Shown: positions 1 to 6,213, counted from the stretch's first letter. The stretch is 7,437 bases of DNA from an uncultured Lachnospiraceae bacterium (GCA_910584585.1 CAJUBP010000080.1:1-7437), one strand, 5' to 3'. Numbers and translations are program-made. The notes: generated from the sequence alone by a model not told the origin.

Positions 1-359
1 AGCCAGTCCACAAGCCCCTGAATCCACCCGACAACCTGCCGGATAGACGGCATCAAAATCTCCCCTATGGAAATCGCCAGCTCCTCCAACTGGCTCTTCA
101 AGATCGTAAGCTGCCCCGCCAGCCTCAACGCCTCCAGCTTCTCCCTGGTCTCCCCCACATCCTGGGCCAGAAGCCTCTGCTTCTGCGCCATCAGCTCCCC
201 ATTGCCCGGGTCCAGCTTCAACAGCTTGTTCACATCCTTCAACTGCGCCTGCGTGTCCCGGATCTCCTTATTCACCTTTGAAAGCGCCGTGGAGAGCTTC
301 GTAGTATCCCCGCCAATCTCCACCGTAATCCCCTGAATCCTGGATGCCACAACCCTCAC
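1..359 (-). CDS. Tape measure protein, N-terminal part (runs off the window; apparent internal deletion)
   Basis: The tape measure protein sets tail length and occupies the tail lumen before DNA ejection. The reading frame starts at GTG (359-357) after a purine-rich GGAGAAAGG ribosome site and stays open for 119 codons to the window edge. Residues 7-20 (RIQGITVEIGGDTT) and 40-51 (LKDVNKLLKLDP) are the usual N-terminal signature of Firmicutes tape measures, followed by a Lys/Glu/Gln-rich coiled coil up to about residue 78. Oddly, residues 81-119 (starting AGQLTILKSQLEELAISIGE) match, from memory, a segment normally found several hundred residues later, after the conserved PhageMin_tail-type domain. 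That domain is missing, so an in-frame deletion near residues 78-82 is inferred. The identity is secure. The deletion rests on remembered homologues. Two intrinsic terminators lie just upstream. Confidence 0.85.
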   Translation of the reverse strand, partial: MRVVASRIQGITVEIGGDTTKLSTALSKVNKEIRDTQAQLKDVNKLLKLDPGNGELMAQKQRLLAQDVGETREKLEALRLAGQLTILKSQLEELAISIGEILMPSIRQVVGWIQGLVDW

Positions 360-375
360 CCGCCTTTCTCCAACG

Positions 376-399
376 AAAAAAGGAGCCACCCCGGCTCCC
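376..399 (-). terminator. Intrinsic terminator T2, directly upstream of the tape measure gene
   Basis: On the minus strand GGAGCC (398-393) pairs perfectly with GGCTCC (387-382) around a 5-nt GGGGT loop, followed at once by six T (381-376). The plus strand has no T-run after the hairpin, so it acts only in the minus direction. It ends 16 nt before the tape measure start codon, so transcripts entering from the capsid side would have to read through it. Confidence 0.75.
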
Positions 400-412
400 A
401 TAAAAAAGCAAC

Positions 413-441
413 AAAAAAGACACCTGCTGTTATAGCAAGTG
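413..441 (-). terminator. Intrinsic terminator T1, end of the AT-rich cassette
   Basis: On the minus strand CACTTGCT (441-434) pairs with AGCAGGTG (428-421), giving 8 bp with one G-U wobble around a 5-nt loop. TC and six T follow (420-413), and a second T-run lies a few bases on. It begins 25 nt after the stop codon of the 248-codon gene and probably ends the cassette transcript. Confidence 0.75.
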
Positions 442-466
442 CTTATGTATTCAAAAATCACTTATC

Positions 467-1213
467 TTAAAAATGATCAAATAATTTTATTGTTATACTA
501 TTTTTATCTTCTTTTGAATCTTTACTTGAAACATGCACTTCCCTATCAACTTCAAACGGAACATATTCTTCTGCATTTAAAAGCAATCCAGCTTCTTTTT
601 TGTCTTGTAATTCCTGTACTGTACATCCCGTTAATTCTCTTGTTATTTCATTTCCAAACGAATATATTACTGCCCATATGTCGTTTTTGTATTTTAAAAA
701 TATTTCAGCCAACTGTTTTAGTTCTAATGGGTTAATTGGTTTCGTATCCCTTCGCTTAACTATAACTCCCGAATCTGTTGAATCTTCAATAAAAATAATT
801 AGTTTATAATTCACAGTATTCTTTTCTGAATGTTTTAATACATTTGTCTTGTATTCTTCAAAACTATGGGAATGAGAATCCATATTTCTTTCCAATGCAG
901 ATATCAAATTATCTACACTGGGCTTTAAACTAAAATCCCTATCATTCCTCATTTTTTCTCGATTATTCTGTGAGCCTTTTGCCACTCTCGAAAAATCTTG
1001 TCCTTTTTTAACCACATATTGTGAAATTTGAAAATGCTCAATTCCATATATTGTATCGTCCACTTCTAAATATCCATCAGGTTTTTCTGACGGAATATGC
1101 TCTCCGATTTTTTTCAATATCCTTTTAAATTCTGTGTCATCACTAAAATCTATATCTTTTTTTATATTTTTATACTTTACAAAAATTTCTTTTATTTCCG
1201 CTTTTGTATCCAT
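467..1213 (-). CDS. Unrecognised 248-aa protein, second gene of the AT-rich cassette; possible degenerate nuclease-like core
   Basis: I do not recognise a named family. The start ATG (1213-1211) follows a GAAAGGA ribosome site 7 nt upstream, and the stop is TAA. The protein is soluble-looking, with no signal peptide or membrane segment. Residues 45-46 (PD) are followed by a strand-like stretch and then YGIEHFQIS (56-64). A charged, helical middle follows (65-130), then two hydrophobic strands, YKLIIFIEDS (136-145) and IWAVIYSF (179-186). The order PD, about 12 residues, hydrophobic-G-I-E resembles the active-site hairpin of PD-(D/E)XK nucleases, but the lysine expected after E59 is absent (H60, F61, Q62). 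Catalysis is therefore doubtful, and the fold itself is a guess. The tail is charged (residues 221-240). It lies 96 nt behind the 276-codon gene and is probably co-transcribed. The base composition is far more AT-rich than the phage genes around it. Confidence 0.85.
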   Translation of the reverse strand: MDTKAEIKEIFVKYKNIKKDIDFSDDTEFKRILKKIGEHIPSEKPDGYLEVDDTIYGIEHFQISQYVVKKGQDFSRVAKGSQNNREKMRNDRDFSLKPSVDNLISALERNMDSHSHSFEEYKTNVLKHSEKNTVNYKLIIFIEDSTDSGVIVKRRDTKPINPLELKQLAEIFLKYKNDIWAVIYSFGNEITRELTGCTVQELQDKKEAGLLLNAEEYVPFEVDREVHVSSKDSKEDKNSITIKLFDHF

Positions 1214-1309
1214 AATCGTTTCCTTTCAAAAATTTATTGATATTTTCCCCAATTATTTCTCACAAATGGCTAAAATTTATATCTTTCGATTTCTCAATAA
1301 AAAACTCTG

Positions 1310-2140
1310 TCACTTTGATGATTGCACAACTTTCGATTTATCGACTTTTAAATACTTATCAATCGGTACGACTTCACCATTAACAATAAAATTCCGATTG
1401 CGAAACGCCTCAAATAATTGCAAAGTTGCTTGATCAAGTTTATCTCGATTACTCTCTTCCAACATAAAATCTATTGTATTCATAACTTGTTTTGATGACA
1501 GTTCTTTAAATTTGGCTTCCATTTCTAATGCTTTTTCAGCTTCCGCTGAATCAAGAATTATCGTATTAGAAAGCTCCCGTATTCCAGCAGCAATATACAA
1601 TGCCGCAAACTTCATATTACTGATTATCTGATCTACTTCTTCTTGAGAATGATATACTGATTGTTGCTCAATCGTTTCTTTTTGTACTGTACTTTTTATC
1701 GCATTCTTTTCTTTTGTTATTGAAGTTGACTGCTTTTTTATATTCTTTTTATTTCCTTTTTCAACATATGAATTCTTTACTTTATCAATAAACTCTCCAC
1801 CTTTGGCTTTAGTTGCAGGGATAACTTTAGTAAATAATGCATCTACTCCCGCATCTATTGCTCGTTCCATAAGAACAGTTAATATTTCGGCAACAGCAGG
1901 AGCAACAGCGTCTTCAATAATCATCTCTCTCAGGCTACGTTCCTTACTCTCAACCTCAATAAAAACTTTTTTTGTATATTCTTCTTCATCCACCTCAACT
2001 AAATCAACCGGACCTTGAAGGCCATTTTCTTGGTCAAACTGAATAGCAGCTCTGGAACCATCTTCTTTCAATTTTTCATTGATATGTGCTCCATCCTTCG
2101 TTTTTACACGATAAAGTCTTTCTCCCTCACTATTATTCAT
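1310..2140 (-). CDS. Unrecognised 276-aa protein, first gene of the AT-rich cassette
   Basis: No known family is recognised. ATG (2140-2138) has a perfect AGGAGG six bases upstream; the stop is TGA (1312-1310). Visible layout: a basic/acidic N-terminal segment with LYRVKTKDGAHI (9-20) and GPVDLVEVDEEEY (43-55); a helical, mostly hydrophobic stretch at 72-107 (IIEDAVAPAVAEILTVLMERA and beyond) that looks amphipathic rather than membrane-spanning; a Lys/Ser/Thr-rich linker at about 111-160; a second helical region (165-245) with a hydrophobic patch at 177-187; and a short C-terminal module containing NGEVVPIDKYL (254-264). This two-part architecture with a polar linker could suit a membrane-associating or partner-binding protein, but no function can be assigned. 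A plausible promoter precedes it and the 248-codon gene follows after 96 nt. The AT-rich composition, unlike its neighbours, points to separate acquisition. Confidence 0.85.
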   Translation of the reverse strand: MNNSEGERLYRVKTKDGAHINEKLKEDGSRAAIQFDQENGLQGPVDLVEVDEEEYTKKVFIEVESKERSLREMIIEDAVAPAVAEILTVLMERAIDAGVDALFTKVIPATKAKGGEFIDKVKNSYVEKGNKKNIKKQSTSITKEKNAIKSTVQKETIEQQSVYHSQEEVDQIISNMKFAALYIAAGIRELSNTIILDSAEAEKALEMEAKFKELSSKQVMNTIDFMLEESNRDKLDQATLQLFEAFRNRNFIVNGEVVPIDKYLKVDKSKVVQSSK

Positions 2141-2170
2141 AATGAACCTCCTCGTAGCATAATTCCTTCG

Positions 2171-2199
2171 TTTATAATTTCATGAATACCGATTATCAC
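2171..2199 (-). promoter_or_regulatory. Candidate sigma-A promoter of the AT-rich cassette
   Basis: On the minus strand the -35-like GTGATA (2199-2194, four of six consensus bases) and the -10-like TATAAA (2176-2171, five of six) are separated by exactly 17 nt. Transcription would start near 2164, about 25 nt before the ATG and just ahead of its AGGAGG site. The -35 is weak and AT-rich DNA yields chance matches, so this is only a candidate. Confidence 0.4.
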
Positions 2200-2233
2200 C
2201 TTGACATATTTCTATCTATCACTGACACTGCCA

Positions 2234-2268
2234 GCCTTTTCCCACTACCCATCATAGCAGAAAAAGGC
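2234..2268 (-). repeat. Inverted repeat downstream of the chaperone frameshift ORF
   Basis: Minus-strand GCCTTTTTC (2268-2260) can pair with GGAAAAGGC (2242-2234), nine pairs including one G-U, around a 17-nt loop. No T-run follows on the minus strand, so it is not a standard terminator. It lies in the gap between the end of the chaperone frameshift ORF and the AT-rich cassette and may mark an old junction or stabilise the mRNA end. Confidence 0.35.
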
Positions 2269-2285
2269 CGCCATATCAATCAGAT

Positions 2286-2824
2286 TTAGAACCGGTCCAT
2301 ATCCTCCTGCGTCCCAATCTCCGCATACCTGCACTCGTCATTCCGGCTCTCCACAAACATATCATTCACCAGCCCAATAGACAAAAGCTCCATATCCGCC
2401 ATAGAAATCCCAAGCTGCACACACCGAAGCAGGAACAGCGGCGTAGTCATCTCCCGCTCTGTTGGCCGAAGTTTTTTTTAGCCTCCGCATCCGTCTTCAC
2501 ATTCAGCCCCCACAGCTTAATCAGCTCCGGCAGCACCTGATAAATCGAAAACGTATTAAACCCGTCCAGCCATTCCTCCACATCGTCCGGGATAGCCGGG
2601 TCTGCGTGCTTCGCCATCGTATAAGCGATATTCTCAAACATCTCCAAAGAAAACAGATCCAAGTTGGAACGCTCCTCATCCCCCTCCCCAATGCTCTTCT
2701 CCAGAATCCGCAGATCCTTATAAATATCCCTCTGGAACTTCAACCGGTAAATCCTCGGAATCGCCGCAGATGCCTTAAACAGCACCTCCTTCCCGTCAAT
2801 CCCGACCTTCCTCACAATACTCAT
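2286..2824 (-). CDS. Tail assembly chaperone, -1 frameshift (gpGT-type) product
   Basis: If ribosomes slip back one base at A-AAA-AAC (2477-2471), translation of the chaperone continues from N118 into a second frame. That frame is open from 2471 down to TAA at 2288-2286 and adds 61 residues (beginning LRPTEREM, ending TQEDMDRF), about 179 residues in total. In lambda and many siphoviruses a short chaperone and its frameshifted longer form coat the tape measure protein and recruit the major tail protein, at a fixed ratio set by the slippage rate. The extension has no convincing start of its own. Its position directly after the major tail protein is the classic one. The tape measure would normally come next, but here the AT-rich cassette intervenes. 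Frameshifting is inferred from the slippery site and the open frame. Confidence 0.8.
2447..2824 (-). CDS. Tail assembly chaperone, unshifted (gpG-type) product
   Basis: A 125-residue protein starting at ATG (2824-2822), with GGAGG about 10 nt upstream. Residues 1-30 (MSIVRKVGIDGKEVLFKASAAIPRIYRLKF in outline) and the motif FENIAYTMAKHADP (63-76) are typical of Firmicutes tail assembly chaperones (TAC families). The rest is helical and acidic. It binds the tape measure protein during tail assembly and is not part of the finished tail. It starts 16 nt after the stop of the major tail protein gene. The last seven codons (FGQQSGR) lie beyond the slippery site and are found only in this form. The family match is from memory of sequence pattern and gene order. 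Confidence 0.85.
   Translation of the reverse strand: MSIVRKVGIDGKEVLFKASAAIPRIYRLKFQRDIYKDLRILEKSIGEGDEERSNLDLFSLEMFENIAYTMAKHADPAIPDDVEEWLDGFNTFSIYQVLPELIKLWGLNVKTDAEAKKNFGQQSGR
2471..2477 (-). promoter_or_regulatory. Programmed -1 ribosomal frameshift slippery site (A-AAA-AAC)
   Basis: Minus-strand codons GCT AAA AAA AAC contain the heptamer A-AAA-AAC in the correct frame, inside a run of eight A. Slipping there joins the 125-codon chaperone frame to the -1 frame, which stays open for 61 codons. A GGAGG lies four bases upstream of the heptamer. That is closer than the roughly 10 nt known for the stimulator of E. coli dnaX, so its effect is uncertain. I see no obvious strong hairpin or pseudoknot just downstream. 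Confidence 0.8.
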
Positions 2825-2840
2825 ACCCTTTCAGCCTCCT

Positions 2841-3440
2841 TCAACCCTGTCCCTCTTCCTCGACACCGCCGCCGGCCTCCGCCCTCGGAACCGGCAGATA
2901 CACACTCTTATACCACCCCTCATACGTCTCCGCCGAAGTCTTATTCCCCGTCTTCGCCTTCACATACCCGCTTGCCAGCGGCCTCGCCTTCACCGTCAGC
3001 GTCTCCGTCTGCACCTCCCGGCTCTCCTCATTGGTCTTCCCCTCAATCTTCGGCCTGCTGGCAGAACAATTATACAGCACATGCCGGATCTTCCTGATAT
3101 CCCCGTCAAACTCAAACAAAAGCGCAAAAGCCCCCGTCTCCGAATTGGCGTTCTCCACCAGCACCTCATTCCCGTCCGCTTCCTCCTTCAACACATCCGT
3201 CCGGAAACTCTCCGGGATCAGCGCCAGCTCCAGGTCCCCGTCATACCCCATATTGTTGGCAATAATATAATACTCAATCCCGTCCGCATAAAACGACTCC
3301 GGCTCCCCATTGGGGTCCAGCGCCAGCGAAACCGCCCCAGGCATCGCCACCGGCGCGTCAAACGTCATCTCCCCGTCCTCCGCCACCCTCTGCAGCGCAT
3401 AATGACAATTACAGATATTAAACTTCACCTTGTTATTCAT
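2841..3440 (-). CDS. Major tail protein (phi13 family)
   Basis: This protein forms the stacked hexameric rings of the siphovirus tail tube around the tape measure. The 199-residue sequence starts at ATG with MNNKVKFNICNCHYA, the typical opening of phi13-family major tail proteins. It continues with the family-like stretches SLALDPNGEPESFYADG (37-53) and NNMGYDGDLELALIPESF (62-79), and a RPLASGYVKAKTGNKTSAETYEGWY region (152-176) close to the C-terminus. The final 20 residues are Gly/Glu-rich and probably disordered. The ATG lies 5 nt past the stop of the tail terminator gene, whose last codons contain the GGAGG that probably serves it. It is followed by the chaperone. No defect is seen. Confidence 0.85.
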   Translation of the reverse strand: MNNKVKFNICNCHYALQRVAEDGEMTFDAPVAMPGAVSLALDPNGEPESFYADGIEYYIIANNMGYDGDLELALIPESFRTDVLKEEADGNEVLVENANSETGAFALLFEFDGDIRKIRHVLYNCSASRPKIEGKTNEESREVQTETLTVKARPLASGYVKAKTGNKTSAETYEGWYKSVYLPVPRAEAGGGVEEEGQG

Positions 3441-3445
3441 CCGCC

Positions 3446-3763
3446 CTAAACCTCCATCTCATACAAAACCTCATACAGCCGCTCCGACTCAATCCAGACC
3501 TCACTCTTCCCATAGAAAATCCCATGCCTCAACAGCACCGCCTCTATGCCCTCCTCCAGCTCCGGGTCCTTCAAGTCCGTATACACCTCAATATCCAGCG
3601 CATTCCTCTTAAAATACGCCACCCCGTCCGCAGAAAAATTATCCGCCCTGGGATAAAGGAACACCGCAAACGGCGGCTCCGGCGCCTCCCCTTCCACAAA
3701 ATGGTCATAAGCAAAAGGAAGCCCCAGTTCCTCCATCATTTTCAGCACATCCTCATGGCTCAC
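3446..3763 (-). CDS. Probable tail terminator / tail completion protein
   Basis: A 105-residue protein beginning at GTG and overlapping the previous gene by 4 nt (GTGA), so it is translationally coupled. Its sequence (MSHEDVLKMMEELGLPFAYDHF at the start, then PPFAVFLYPRADNFSADGVAY and NALDIEVYTDLKDPELEEG) has the helix-then-strand pattern of the small neck protein that caps the tail tube and joins it to the head. That protein normally sits between the HK97 gp10-like gene and the major tail protein gene, as here. The role rests mainly on gene order and partly on sequence pattern; no catalytic residues are expected. Confidence 0.7.
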   Translation of the reverse strand: MSHEDVLKMMEELGLPFAYDHFVEGEAPEPPFAVFLYPRADNFSADGVAYFKRNALDIEVYTDLKDPELEEGIEAVLLRHGIFYGKSEVWIESERLYEVLYEMEV

Positions 3764-4146
3764 TTAGACAGCCCCCTTTTTATCCCCTCTTCCAGCTCCC
3801 GGACACCCTTTTCCTCCGCCGGGGCAATATGCGGAATGGCCCTCACCCTTCCGCCGCCCCGCTTCGCATGGCCCTTCTCCAGAAGATGGGTAAGCTGATA
3901 CCGGTCCCTGCTATGCACCACCACCTCCAAAACATTGGAAGTCTCCCTCTGCCGCTTCACCGCCCAGCTCTTCTTATACCTCCCGGTCTTCACCGGCGCG
4001 CCCGCCTTCGTCTCCCTCTTCACCGTATCCCCGGCCTTCCTCACACAGTCCTTCATCACGTCCGCGGCAAGCTCCGCATACTCCGTAAGCCCCTCCATAA
4101 TGACATCCGCCATCCGGTCCACAGACACCCTCTGATTCTCCGACAC
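3760..4146 (-). CDS. HK97 gp10-like neck protein
   Basis: A 128-residue basic protein of the HK97 gp10-like family (Pfam HK97-gp10_like), a head-tail joining or tail component. The recognisable core is helical, VKRETKAGAPVKTGRYKKSW (43-62), where 'APVxTGxLxxS'-like motifs are characteristic, then HLLEKGHAKRGGGRVRAIPHIAPAEE (87-112), ending in a charged helix. The start is GTG at 4146-4144, with AGGTG placed across the stop codon of the upstream gene; no nearer ATG fits. It begins 4 nt after that stop and overlaps the following gene by 4 nt, so the neck genes form one tightly coupled block. Confidence 0.8.
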   Translation of the reverse strand: MSENQRVSVDRMADVIMEGLTEYAELAADVMKDCVRKAGDTVKRETKAGAPVKTGRYKKSWAVKRQRETSNVLEVVVHSRDRYQLTHLLEKGHAKRGGGRVRAIPHIAPAEEKGVRELEEGIKRGLSK

Positions 4147-4150
4147 CCAA

Positions 4151-4540
4151 TCACCTCTTCACCAAAGAAGCCCGCAGCTTCAACACCCTGTTCTGATACC
4201 GCACATTGTCAATAAACGCAAGATCATAAACCTGCCCCCGAAACAAAATCCGGTAATGCTCCGTGTCCATACCGGCCACCTCCGAACAATACCGGATAAT
4301 GAAATAGATATCCTTCTGCGCGTTCACCTGCGCCGCCTCCCAATACTCCTTCCCGGAAAGACTGTTCACCAAAGCAGAACAGCAAAAATAATCCTCCCAG
4401 ACCAGCACATGGTTCCCGGCCTTATCATTCCCCAGGGAACTTCTCTGGATCGTGATCCGCTCCTTCCACTCCCCCAGAGGATACCCCTTCCGGAAACCGC
4501 CGCCGTCCCTGCTGCCGCTGCCCCCGCTCCACTCCGCCAT
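4151..4540 (-). CDS. Head closure / head-tail adaptor protein
   Basis: A 129-residue protein resembling the phage head-tail joining family (SPP1 gp16 / HK97 gp7 type), which plugs the connector after DNA packaging and provides the docking surface for the tail. The family-like features are KERITIQRSS near residue 26, the central VWEDYFCCSALVNSLSGKEYWEAAQ (47-71) and the ending HYRILFRGQVYDLAFIDNVRYQNRVLKL. The first 20 residues are Gly/Ser-rich and unusual, as if an extra flexible N-terminus were present. ATG overlaps the upstream stop by one base (TGATG), with GGAGGG ten bases ahead. The product is assigned by sequence pattern plus position. Confidence 0.78.
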   Translation of the reverse strand: MAEWSGGSGSRDGGGFRKGYPLGEWKERITIQRSSLGNDKAGNHVLVWEDYFCCSALVNSLSGKEYWEAAQVNAQKDIYFIIRYCSEVAGMDTEHYRILFRGQVYDLAFIDNVRYQNRVLKLRASLVKR

Positions 4541-4818
4541 CAGAACACTTCCCTCCTGATACCGAACAACAGAGAGCGCAGCGTCTGTACCAGTTCCTCA
4601 TGGTCCGCCTGCTCCCTGTGCTCATACAAATACGCAGTGACATACAGAACAGCAATCCGCGCCATAGGAAGATGCCCCTCCAGCTCTTCTGCTTCCATCC
4701 GCGCCATATCCGCACACATGCTCTCCCCAGTCTCCAACAGCCCGGAAATAAACCCGTCCTCGTCCCCGCTGTCCACCCGGAGATACCGCTTCGCCTCTTC
4801 CAGCGTCACAACCGCCAT
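4540..4818 (-). CDS. Head-tail connector protein (gp6-like)
   Basis: This 92-residue helical protein belongs to the phage gp6-like / QLRG connector family, which forms a ring beneath the portal and extends the DNA channel. Seen in the sequence: VTLEEAKRYLRVDSGDEDGF (4-23), the standard opening of the family, followed by helices with MARIAVLYVTAYLYEHRE (52-69). The start ATG has GGAGGG seven bases upstream. It follows the major capsid gene after about 42 nt and overlaps the head closure gene by one base. Length and position are both normal for the family. Confidence 0.85.
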   Translation of the reverse strand: MAVVTLEEAKRYLRVDSGDEDGFISGLLETGESMCADMARMEAEELEGHLPMARIAVLYVTAYLYEHREQADHEELVQTLRSLLFGIRREVF

Positions 4819-4860
4819 CCTATAGCCCTCCTGCCTTTAAAACCAAAACACCCCGAAACC

Positions 4861-6072
4861 TTATGCCCCGGCGCTGCTCCCCTTGATCGCCATAGTCTTC
4901 ACCGCTTCGGAGAGAATCAGCTTCCCGTCCACCCTCTGGCTCGCCAGGAAACCCACCTGCCCGTTAGCCGCAAACAGCTCATTCAGCCTCTTAAAAGACC
5001 TCCCCTGCCGGTCCGCGATCCAGTAATAAGAGAAATCCCCGAAAGCCATCACCTTCGCCCCGGCCGCCACCTCCGGCACATAAGCCGAAGTATAATAAGG
5101 CCGGTTCAGGATCATATCCGGCTGCCCCGCCTGCACCGACGGCTGCCAGATATAATTCCCGTTATTGTCCTTCAGCTTCCGCAGAGCCTTCACCGTGGTA
5201 TCATTCAGCACCCAGACCGCCTTCCTCCGATACGGCGACTTCAAAGCATAAAACAAGTCCATCACATCGTCAAAAGAAATACCCGCCGCAGCCGTAGTCA
5301 CCCCGTCAGAAGCCCCGCCCGCAGCATTAAAAATCCCCGTAGGCTTCCCCTTCCCGTCCCCGGTAAAGAACGCCTCTTCCTCCTTCGTCCCGATCCTGCG
5401 CCCGAACTCCTTAGAGATATACGCCTCCAGGTCAAACACACTGTCATTCAGAAGCTCATCCGACACCTTCAACATCGTAGCCACCTTATAAGCCCCAATG
5501 GAAACCTGCCCGAAAGAATCATCCGACTCCGGGTAAGCCCCTTCCTCGTCAATCCAGGAAGCCGTCCCCTTCGTGGCCACCACCGGGATCTTCCTGTCCC
5601 CGCTGGAAGTCTGGATCACCGTGGCGATACCCCGGAAAAAGTTCTCTTCCTCCAGAGCCTCCACCAGCGTATGCTCAAACTCGTCCGGCACCAGATACCC
5701 GCCCTCCGAATCCGTCCCCACCTGCAGGGCATTCTCCACATCATAAAAACTCTTCCGCCGCATGGCATTCCAGAAAGTCCTCCGGTACTTGTCCGAAGCC
5801 CTCCCCTTCTTCCCGTCCCCCTCCGGGTCATTGTTCGGCTTATTCACAATCGGCTCCGAAGTAGGCCTGTTCAGCTCCGCGTCAATGGCCGCCTGCCGTT
5901 CCAGCCTCTCAATCTCCTTCCCCAGATCCACAACCTCCTGCTCCATCCTCTCATAAGCAGCCGTATCCTCCGCCGACAAAAGGCCGTCCTCCCCTCTCTT
6001 ACTGTCCAAAAAAGCCTTCGCCGCCTCCCATGCCTTCGCACGCTTCTCCCTCAACTCCAGAATCTTCTTCAT
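4861..6072 (-). CDS. Major capsid protein (HK97 fold)
   Basis: The main shell protein, 403 residues from the chosen start. I choose ATG at 6072-6070 because GGAGG (6084-6080) lies seven bases upstream. The frame is open to a TTG at 6093, but that start would swallow the ribosome site. Residues 1-75 form a charged coiled coil (KILELREKRAKAWEAAKAFL onward), the scaffold-like delta domain that the protease removes. A polar linker follows. The shell domain then begins near GTDSEGGYLVPDEFE (about 119-133), a strongly conserved HK97 N-arm motif, and continues with the family-typical ASWIDEEGAYPESD, KVATMLKVSDELLNDS, EEEAFFTGDGKGKPTGIF and QPDMILNRPYY stretches. Coiled coil plus an adjacent ClpP-type protease gene means proteolytic capsid maturation. 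No defect is seen. Confidence 0.95.
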   Translation of the reverse strand: MKKILELREKRAKAWEAAKAFLDSKRGEDGLLSAEDTAAYERMEQEVVDLGKEIERLERQAAIDAELNRPTSEPIVNKPNNDPEGDGKKGRASDKYRRTFWNAMRRKSFYDVENALQVGTDSEGGYLVPDEFEHTLVEALEEENFFRGIATVIQTSSGDRKIPVVATKGTASWIDEEGAYPESDDSFGQVSIGAYKVATMLKVSDELLNDSVFDLEAYISKEFGRRIGTKEEEAFFTGDGKGKPTGIFNAAGGASDGVTTAAAGISFDDVMDLFYALKSPYRRKAVWVLNDTTVKALRKLKDNNGNYIWQPSVQAGQPDMILNRPYYTSAYVPEVAAGAKVMAFGDFSYYWIADRQGRSFKRLNELFAANGQVGFLASQRVDGKLILSEAVKTMAIKGSSAGA

Positions 6073-6213
6073 CTCCATACCTCCATCAATCAATTTTTTA
6101 TAAAATTTCCAGAACCAACACTTCCAGCCTGCACACAGCCCCGGCCCCTCACAGCCGTTTCCAAGTTCCCCCGGCTCCTAGGATTCCCGAACCGCCACAG
6201 CCCACAACCTCAC

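Noticed and set aside
1237..1265. Weak promoter-like pair (TTGTGA, 17 nt, TATCAA) on the minus strand before the 248-codon gene
   Set aside because: Only four of six matches in each hexamer in AT-rich DNA. Co-transcription from the promoter before the 276-codon gene is simpler, although an internal promoter is not excluded.
2201..2206. TTGACA on the plus strand, a perfect -35 hexamer
   Set aside because: No TATAAT-like hexamer at 16-18 nt and no plus-strand gene downstream; all genes here run on the minus strand.
2205..2260. Tiny minus-strand frame (about 18 codons, MGSGKRLAVS...) after the chaperone extension
   Set aside because: Too short, no ribosome site and no recognisable sequence; it lies in the inverted-repeat gap and looks like chance.
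413..2285. AT-rich block as an insertion sequence or transposon
   Set aside because: No transposase-like protein, no matching terminal inverted repeats and no flanking direct repeats are seen by eye.
6073..6093. Upstream TTG start for the major capsid protein
   Set aside because: It would place the GGAGG ribosome site inside the coding region with no site of its own; the ATG at 6072 has ideal spacing.
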